Assembly (NCBI GenBank): GCA_934133165.1
Contig: CAKPAW010000005.1
Span: 66,415 to 130,414 of the forward strand
Source of the DNA: an uncultured Clostridia bacterium
GTDB taxonomy: Bacteria > Bacillota > Clostridia > TANB77 > CAG-508
Length of the DNA: 64,000 nt
Reading direction: 5' to 3'
Part shown: piece after piece, positions 58,913-64,000 of the stretch
Numbering within the stretch: the first letter of the stretch is position 1
Layout: each line of letters begins with the position of its first letter
Translations under genes and position numbers: made by a program
Notes under the pieces: model-generated
What the model was told of the DNA's origin: nothing
Seen by the model: the letters and a program-made list of their open reading frames with translations, nothing else
The model's database searches: none

Positions 58913-58959
58913 TGGCTGGGCTGGCTAGATTCGAACTAGCGCATGCCAGAGTCAAAGTC
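58907..58959 (-). repeat. attR: attR core: 53-bp copy inside tRNA-Gln
   Basis: Identical to 18369-18421; covers the tRNA 3' end through the anticodon loop, so the integrated phage restores an intact tRNA. Confidence 0.95.
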
Positions 58960-58987
58960 TGGTGCCTTACCGCTTGGCTACAGCCCA
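58913..58987 (-). tRNA. trnQ: tRNA-Gln (anticodon TTG)
   Basis: 75 nt with encoded CCA. Acceptor TGGGCTG/CAGCCCA, anticodon stem-loop CCAGA-CTTTGAC-TCTGG, T-arm GCTAG-TTCGAAT-CTAGC. Prophage integration site. Confidence 0.97.
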
Positions 58988-59015
58988 ATATATTAAAATT
59001 TATGCTAAATATAAA

Positions 59016-59093
59016 TGGGGTGGAATATGGGACTCGAACCCATGGTCTCCAGTGCCACAAACTGGCGCGTTAACCAACTACGCTAAATCCACC
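59016..59093 (-). tRNA. trnH: tRNA-His (anticodon GTG)
   Basis: Anticodon loop TTGTGGC between CCAGT and ACTGG, T-arm ATGGG-TTCGAGT-CCCAT, extra 5' G characteristic of tRNA-His, CCA encoded. One U-U mismatch in the acceptor stem. Confidence 0.93.
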
Positions 59094-59305
59094 ATTTCCA
59101 AATGCATTTATTATTTTAACTTATTTTAGACGACTTGTCAACTAATTTTAAGATTTTTCTCATCCAAAATTCGAAAAAAATTTGAAAATTTGATTTTTAT
59201 GCTAAAATTTAGTATTATATATGAGAATGAAATAGGAATTTAAATAAATGGTTTATAGGTAAATCCATTTAAAAACCTAAATATATTATACAAGGAAAAA
59301 TTAAA
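59094..59305. other. AT-rich spacer upstream of yigZ
   Basis: Would contain the promoter for the minus-strand tRNAs and for yigZ; no consensus promoter clearly seen. Confidence 0.3.
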
Positions 59306-59938
59306 GTGTCAAAAACAATATCAGAAAATACTTCAGCACAAATAGTAGAGAAAAAATCAAAATTTATAGCTAATATTTATTATGTCCAAACACAAGAAGA
59401 AATAGAAAACATTTTAAAAGAAATAAGAAAAAAATACTATGATGCTAAACACCATTGTTATGCGTATTCAATTTTGACTAAAGATGGACTAGTAAATAAA
59501 ATGTCAGATGACGGAGAACCAAGTGGAACAGCAGGAGCTCCTATGTTAAATATTATAACGAAAAATGAATTAACAAATATATTAGTTGTAGTAACTAGGT
59601 ATTTTGGAGGAATATTGCTTGGAACAGGAGGACTAGTAAAAGCATATTCAGAAGCAACTATTAGTGCATTAGAAAAAGCAAAAATTGTAAATGAAGAAAT
59701 TGGGTATGAAATAGAAGTAACTATTTCATATAATGAATGGGAAAAGTTTAAATATTATTGTGAAAAAAATAACATTAATATTATAAATGTGATATATGAT
59801 GAAAAAATAAAAAGTAGAATAGAAGTAACTGATATAGAAAAAACAAAAATAAATGAATTAATTAAGGAAAATACATTAAAAATAGAAAAAACATGTATCA
59901 TAAAAGAAAAAAATATAAGAAAAAATATTGAAATATAA
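59306..59938 (+). CDS. yigZ: YigZ/IMPACT family protein (UPF0029)
   Basis: 210 aa, GTG start with AAGGAAA upstream. N-terminal IMPACT domain: KKSKFIANIYYVQTQEE, DAKHHCYAYSI, SDDGEPSGTAGAPML, RYFGGILLGTGGLVKAYSEA. C-terminal ferredoxin-like DUF1949. Translation- or stress-associated, widely conserved, exact function unknown. Confidence 0.95.
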   Translation: MSKTISENTSAQIVEKKSKFIANIYYVQTQEEIENILKEIRKKYYDAKHHCYAYSILTKDGLVNKMSDDGEPSGTAGAPMLNIITKNELTNILVVVTRYFGGILLGTGGLVKAYSEATISALEKAKIVNEEIGYEIEVTISYNEWEKFKYYCEKNNINIINVIYDEKIKSRIEVTDIEKTKINELIKENTLKIEKTCIIKEKNIRKNIEI

Positions 59939-60056
59939 ACCAAAAACACAAAAACTTGAAAAAATTTCCAAAAAACTATTGCAAAATTATATAAAACATA
60001 ATATAATTCGAAATGTAAAAATTTTACAAAAAAATTATTTTAGGGGGAAAACAAAA

Positions 60057-60875
60057 GTGAAAAATAAGATTAGGGTTTTAATTGCAGATGACAATGTAGA
60101 GTTTGCTATGACATTAAATGAAAACTTGTCAAAAGACGAAGAAATGGATGTTATAGGCATTGCAAAGGATGGTAATGAGGCATATAAAATGATAAAGGAA
60201 CAACAACCAGATGTTGTATTATTAGATGTTATTATGCCACATCTAGATGGGTTAGGAGTTTTGGAAACATTAAACTCAAATCCAGTAGAGAAGATGCCAC
60301 TATGCATAATGCTTTCAGCTGTAGGTCAAGACAAAATAACACAAAAAGCTATCAATTTAGGTGCGGAATATTACATAGTAAAACCATTTGACATTAATAT
60401 ATTAATGAAAAGAATAAAAGAATTTAAATTTTATGAACCAGGAACTGCAAAAGGTAGCTTTGCAAGTAGAGAAATTAAACAACAATATATTGAACTTGCA
60501 CCAGAAAGCAAAAAAGATGAGAGTAATTTAGAAGCACTTGTTACAAATGTAATACATGAAGTTGGTGTACCTGCACATATAAAAGGTTACCAATATTTAA
60601 GAGAAGCAATAATGATGGTAGTAAACGATATAGATATAATAAATCAAATAACGAAGCAATTATACCCAGAAATCGCAGAAAAATATAAAACAACTCCTTC
60701 TAGAGTAGAAAGAGCAATACGTCATGCAATAGAAGTTGCATGGGGAAGAGGTCAAACAGACACAGTAGAAAGTATCTTTGGATACACTGTTTCAGCTGCT
60801 AAAGGAAAGCCAACAAATAGTGAATTTATAGCAATGATTGCTGATAAATTAAGACTAGAGCTAAAAACAGCGTAA
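60057..60875 (+). CDS. spo0A: Stage 0 sporulation protein A
   Basis: 272 aa from GTG 60057 with AGGGGG 8 bp upstream; the longer open frame upstream is not used. Receiver domain: VLIADDN acidic pocket, VVLLDVIMPHLDG phosphorylation Asp, CIMLSAVG Thr/Ser, YIVKPFD Lys. DNA-binding effector: VTNVIHEVGVPAHIKGYQYL and the recognition helix RVERAIRHAIEVAWGRG. Master regulator of sporulation; binds TGTCGAA boxes. Shows that the host can sporulate. Lies 1.1 kb beyond the right prophage junction. Confidence 0.98.
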   Translation: MKNKIRVLIADDNVEFAMTLNENLSKDEEMDVIGIAKDGNEAYKMIKEQQPDVVLLDVIMPHLDGLGVLETLNSNPVEKMPLCIMLSAVGQDKITQKAINLGAEYYIVKPFDINILMKRIKEFKFYEPGTAKGSFASREIKQQYIELAPESKKDESNLEALVTNVIHEVGVPAHIKGYQYLREAIMMVVNDIDIINQITKQLYPEIAEKYKTTPSRVERAIRHAIEVAWGRGQTDTVESIFGYTVSAAKGKPTNSEFIAMIADKLRLELKTA

Positions 60876-60964
60876 TGAAGTAATATAAAAAAGTATATAG
60901 ATTTTGAAAAAATAAAATTTATATGTATATGCCTATAAAGCATAGTTTAGACTAATAAACATAA

Positions 60965-61032
60965 AAAACAAATACCAATAAACACCTTTTATTTATTGAT
61001 TAAGAAATTAATAAATAGGAGGTATTTTTTAT
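60965..61032 (+). terminator. Terminator of spo0A
   Basis: AATACC...CCTTTTATTTATT / AATAAATAGGAGGTATT followed by T6. Confidence 0.7.
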
Positions 61033-61043
61033 GACAAAGTTTG

Positions 61044-61130
61044 AAAACCAATAAAAAAACACATCTGTAATTTGAAAGTTTTAGATGTGTTTTTATATTT
61101 ATACCGGCAAACCACGTTTGTGGTTTCTCC
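61044..61130. terminator. Second terminator and hairpin pair
   Basis: ACACATCT...AGATGTGT with T-run (about 61050-61095), then AAACCAC-GTTT-GTGGTTT (about 61107-61128). Similar arrangement to 18218-18304. Confidence 0.6.
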
Positions 61131-61192
61131 ATTTCCTATTTTTATTATACGCATTAGAACAAGAAATGTTAATAATTTACTAAAAACTAAGA

Positions 61193-61221
61193 TAGACAAA
61201 TTAGGAAAAATGTAGTATACT
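61193..61221 (+). promoter_or_regulatory. Promoter of the M60 peptidase gene
   Basis: TAGACA (61193-61198), 17 bp, TATACT (61216-61221), 78 bp before the start. Confidence 0.65.
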
Positions 61222-61299
61222 AGATAATGCAAGGTAAACATAAAAAGTAACAAAGAAATGTTAAACAATAGTATAAATAAAAAATAAGGAAAAAGTAGA

Positions 61300-64000
61300 A
61301 TGAGAAAAAAATTAGTAGTATTAATAATCGTAGTAATGTTATTAAACACGATGAGTGCAATACTAGGAAACATAGTATTTGCAAGTAATGAAGAAAAGAA
61401 AAATGAAAATAGTTATTGGAGTACCAAAAATGCTCCAATAATATATGGTGCAACAAAAATAACTATAAAAAAAGGAATGTTAAAAAACTTTGATGTTAAT
61501 GATACAAGATTTAGAGTTTTTGCAAAAGACTTTGAAGATGGAGATTTAACAGAACAAATAACTCATACAGGGGCAGTAGATATCAATGTTGCTGGAGAAT
61601 ATAAAATAACATATAAAGTTCAAGATAGCCATAACAATACAACAACACTAGAGGTTCCAATTATTGTAACAGAAGATGGAAATTCTAAAATTATCGTAGA
61701 AAGAACTATTTATACAATTCCTTCAATTTGGAATTTAGATATTATAGGAGTTAGAAGATGTAGTTATGGAGATAGACAAAATCTAGGAATATATCTTCCA
61801 GAAGGAACAAGTGTAAAAGCGAGAGTGCTAGATTCAGACAATGATATAAATGTTCAATATATAACAAATGATTCAAACAAAGAAATTTCACAAAAAATAA
61901 GTAAAAATGGTGAATGGATAACACTTCAAAATACTAGAGACGGAGTAGATTATGCTTCAGTTCCATTAATAACATCTACTATATTAAGTAAAGAAAATAC
62001 AGATTTAACTAAAACATATAAAATTGAATTAGAATATGATGAAAAAGTAAAAGAACTAAATTATTATCATTATAAAGATAATGAAGAAAATTTTATGGAA
62101 AAATGGGGGCAAGAAAAAAATGAATATGCTCTTATAGAAAATGAAGTAATCCAAGTTGTAGTGCCTTTTGCAGACAAAGATAAAATGACAAACTTCTTTA
62201 AAAATGGATTTTCTACATTAGATGAATATCTTGAATATTATAAAAAAGTTGTAGATAGAATGGACGAGTTCTTAGGAGTTAGCTTAAATCCAGAAAACAT
62301 AACAGACCAAAATGTTAGAACAAAATATTTAATAAGAGCAAATGCACATGGGGCAGGTGCAGCTTATTATAATGGAAATCATGTAGGTGCTAATAGTACT
62401 AGTGTTGCGGCATTTTTTGAAATGAATTGGGGAGGTTTACATGAAATAGCACATGGTTACCAAGGAAGTTTAGGAAATGGTGAAATGCAACTAGGCGAAG
62501 TTGCTAATAATATATTAGGGCATTATATTCAAATAGATAAAAGTATTTATACATATAGTGGAGACTGGCTTGGAGAATTAAGTAAAATTGAGGAAAATAA
62601 AAATAAAACAAGACTTGAAGGAAAGAATTTTAACGAGCAAGAAGTTTCAACAAAATTATATATGATAGTTAACTTGTTTGACCATTTTGAAAGAGGAGAA
62701 ACATATGCTAAAATGTTCAAATGGTATAGAGAACAAGTAAATAGTGGAAGAAAATTAACTAACCAAGATGCTTATGTAGAGGCAATTGCAGATATTTATA
62801 ATGTTAATATAATACCATATATGGAAAGCTGGAAAACAGAAATTTCGGAAGAGACTAAAACAAAAATACTAGAAAGAAATCTTCCAATGGTAAATATATT
62901 AAAAGATGTAACAGATGAAGAAATTTTAAATAAAATTTTATTAGGCGAAAATATTAAAGAAAAATATAGTTTAGTAAGCAATGAAGTATTACAAAAATAT
63001 AATGTAACAGGTAATTTAAAACTAACAATAAAAATTGATGATATTGAAAAATTAAAAGGAAAAACAATAAAAATACTTGATGGTAATAATGTAGTGAGAA
63101 CTATAGAAATAGATAATGAAATTATAAATGTTGAAAATTTACCAGCAGGAACGTATAGGCTACAAATGCCAGTAAATTATGATTATGATCAAGATTATAC
63201 TTATATTCAAATAAAAGCAAATCAAGATAATGTATACGAATATGAATATAAAAATAAGCAACCAAAAGACTACAATAATTATATAACATTAAAGTTACAA
63301 GGAATATATAACACATACGGATATGAATTAACTTTTAGTGATAATTATACAAAAGCTATGATAAAACTTAATGGAGCAAATATGGGCAACAATACAAATG
63401 CTTATGTAAAAATATATGATGAAAATAAAAATGTGATTTCTGAAGAAAAAACAACAGACATATATTTTGATTATAATAAAGAAGGATACACAATTGATTT
63501 AAAACCTGGGGATAAAGTAGAAGTATATCATCCAAATTATGCAAATAAAGTAAAGATATTTAGCACGTTATCTGGAGCAAAAATAACACAATATATTCCA
63601 ACAACAGCGACTACAATATATGAAATAATAGAAAATGGAATAATAAAAAAAGATACAATGTCAGAAGAAGAAAGTAAAAAAATAGCATATGACATATTAA
63701 AAGAAAAATTAGTAGATATAATAGAAAGTTATAAAAATACTGCAACAGACGAAGAAATAGAAGATACTACAATTAACTTCAAGAAAAAAGCAGAAGTTAT
63801 AGATGCATATGAAAATTTAAAAGATGAAGATAAAGGCCAATATAAGGAATTTATAGAAAAATTAAAGCCAGAGCAAAAACCAGAAGAAAAGCCAGAGCAA
63901 AAACCAGAAGAAAAACCAGAAGAAAAGCCAGAGCAAAAACCAGAAGAAAAGCCAGAGCAAAAACCAGAAGAAAAACCAGAAGAAAAGCCAGAGCAAAAAC
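61300..64000 (+). CDS. Secreted M60/enhancin-type peptidase, C-terminus outside window
   Basis: 900 codons open to the edge. Signal peptide (LVVLIIVVMLLNTMSAILG). Residues about 45-125: Ig/cadherin-like DUF5011 domain (VFAKDFEDGDLTEQ, INVAGEYKITYKV). About 250-560: M60 domain with HEIAHGYQ followed by GEVANN, the HExxH-x-E gluzincin signature; such peptidases cut mucin-type glycoproteins. Later domains are carbohydrate-binding-like. From about 860 a Pro/Glu/Lys/Gln spacer (KPEQKPEEKPEE) suggests a wall-spanning stalk before an anchor outside the window. Own promoter; chromosomal. Confidence 0.88.
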   Translation, partial: MRKKLVVLIIVVMLLNTMSAILGNIVFASNEEKKNENSYWSTKNAPIIYGATKITIKKGMLKNFDVNDTRFRVFAKDFEDGDLTEQITHTGAVDINVAGEYKITYKVQDSHNNTTTLEVPIIVTEDGNSKIIVERTIYTIPSIWNLDIIGVRRCSYGDRQNLGIYLPEGTSVKARVLDSDNDINVQYITNDSNKEISQKISKNGEWITLQNTRDGVDYASVPLITSTILSKENTDLTKTYKIELEYDEKVKELNYYHYKDNEENFMEKWGQEKNEYALIENEVIQVVVPFADKDKMTNFFKNGFSTLDEYLEYYKKVVDRMDEFLGVSLNPENITDQNVRTKYLIRANAHGAGAAYYNGNHVGANSTSVAAFFEMNWGGLHEIAHGYQGSLGNGEMQLGEVANNILGHYIQIDKSIYTYSGDWLGELSKIEENKNKTRLEGKNFNEQEVSTKLYMIVNLFDHFERGETYAKMFKWYREQVNSGRKLTNQDAYVEAIADIYNVNIIPYMESWKTEISEETKTKILERNLPMVNILKDVTDEEILNKILLGENIKEKYSLVSNEVLQKYNVTGNLKLTIKIDDIEKLKGKTIKILDGNNVVRTIEIDNEIINVENLPAGTYRLQMPVNYDYDQDYTYIQIKANQDNVYEYEYKNKQPKDYNNYITLKLQGIYNTYGYELTFSDNYTKAMIKLNGANMGNNTNAYVKIYDENKNVISEEKTTDIYFDYNKEGYTIDLKPGDKVEVYHPNYANKVKIFSTLSGAKITQYIPTTATTIYEIIENGIIKKDTMSEEESKKIAYDILKEKLVDIIESYKNTATDEEIEDTTINFKKKAEVIDAYENLKDEDKGQYKEFIEKLKPEQKPEEKPEQKPEEKPEEKPEQKPEEKPEQKPEEKPEEKPEQK
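63869..64000 (+). repeat. Tandem coding repeat (Pro-Glu-Xaa-Lys units)
   Basis: 12-bp units such as CCAGAGCAAAAA, CCAGAAGAAAAG and CCAGAAGAAAAA repeated about ten times to the window edge. Confidence 0.9.

Larger units (their letters stand above)
18369..58959. mobile_element. Siphovirus-type prophage integrated in tRNA-Gln
   Basis: About 40.6 kb bounded by 53-bp core repeats, with integrase next to attL, divergent repressor/Cro switch, early, packaging, head, tail and lysis modules in the usual order of SPP1/HK97-like temperate siphoviruses. Three structural or replication genes carry single-base frameshifts of one type; all other core genes are intact. Confidence 0.97.

Noticed and set aside
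58812..59060. 82-codon minus-strand ORF
   Set aside because: Overlaps both tRNA genes and the attachment core.
61031..61054. 7-codon ORF (MTKFENQ) with strong ribosome site upstream of a terminator
   Set aside because: The AGGAGG is part of the 3' stem of the spo0A terminator, so the mini-ORF is probably incidental.
1..64000. CRISPR array, insertion sequence or diversity-generating retroelement
   Set aside because: No regularly spaced repeats, transposase or reverse transcriptase genes were seen.

Overview
The window is a strongly AT-rich piece of a spore-forming, anaerobic Firmicute of the class Clostridia. Spo0A (60057-60875) shows a spore-former, rubrerythrin (1202-1735) points to an anaerobe, and a secreted M60/enhancin-type peptidase (61300 to the window end) suggests a gut, mucin-exposed lifestyle. 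G+C was judged by eye, not calculated.

Chromosomal left arm (1-18368). After a partial DUF2207 membrane protein, rubrerythrin and dUTPase comes a run of 17 closely spaced plus-strand genes (2898-14298), each with its own ribosome binding site. It mixes nucleotide and DNA hygiene enzymes (two NUDIX, two uracil-DNA-glycosylase-like proteins, a UMPH-1 nucleotidase, an EEP phosphohydrolase) with small-molecule enzymes (APH-like kinase, methyltransferase, SDR, VOC, MBL, TIM-barrel, serine hydrolases). A truncated SDR and a 44-bp duplicated gene end show past shuffling. A minus-strand operon (GNAT, nucleoside phosphorylase, double GNAT) ends at the phage junction.

Prophage (18369-58959, about 40.6 kb). 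It is integrated in the 3' half of a tRNA-Gln gene between two 53-bp identical core repeats. Order: integrase, small zinc protein and S24 repressor (minus strand); Cro and the early operon (recombination, replication, RusA, many small ORFs); ArpU-like late regulator; structured-RNA region; a single-gene unit behind a consensus promoter; terminase, portal, MuF-ART fusion, scaffold, capsid, connectors, tail; an accessory block inside the tail module; tape measure, tail tip and fibres; XhlA, holin, tandem DUF2829, amidase endolysin; then a right-end accessory region with a structured small RNA, a PBECR-like RNase, a Spo0E-like protein and a 46-aa peptide gene.

Two unusual patterns stand out. First, several accessory prophage genes sit behind promoters carrying an exact Spo0A box (TTCGACA), three of them in one fixed layout of box, 21 bp, TATAAT (one uses a degenerate box at that distance with the exact box inside the spacer); one controlled gene encodes a Spo0E-like Spo0A~P phosphatase domain, and spo0A itself lies about 1.1 kb beyond the right attachment site. 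This suggests a prophage wired into the host sporulation decision. Second, three prophage genes (HNH nuclease, DnaD-like replication protein, gp10-like tail protein) are each interrupted by a +1 frameshift of the same kind: an in-frame CGG whose C is the extra base in front of a conserved Gly codon. I found no other in-frame CGG codon in the prophage.

Chromosomal right arm (58960-64000): tRNA-Gln and tRNA-His, a YigZ/IMPACT protein, Spo0A, and the start of the M60 peptidase with a Pro/Glu/Lys/Gln repeat tail that runs off the window.
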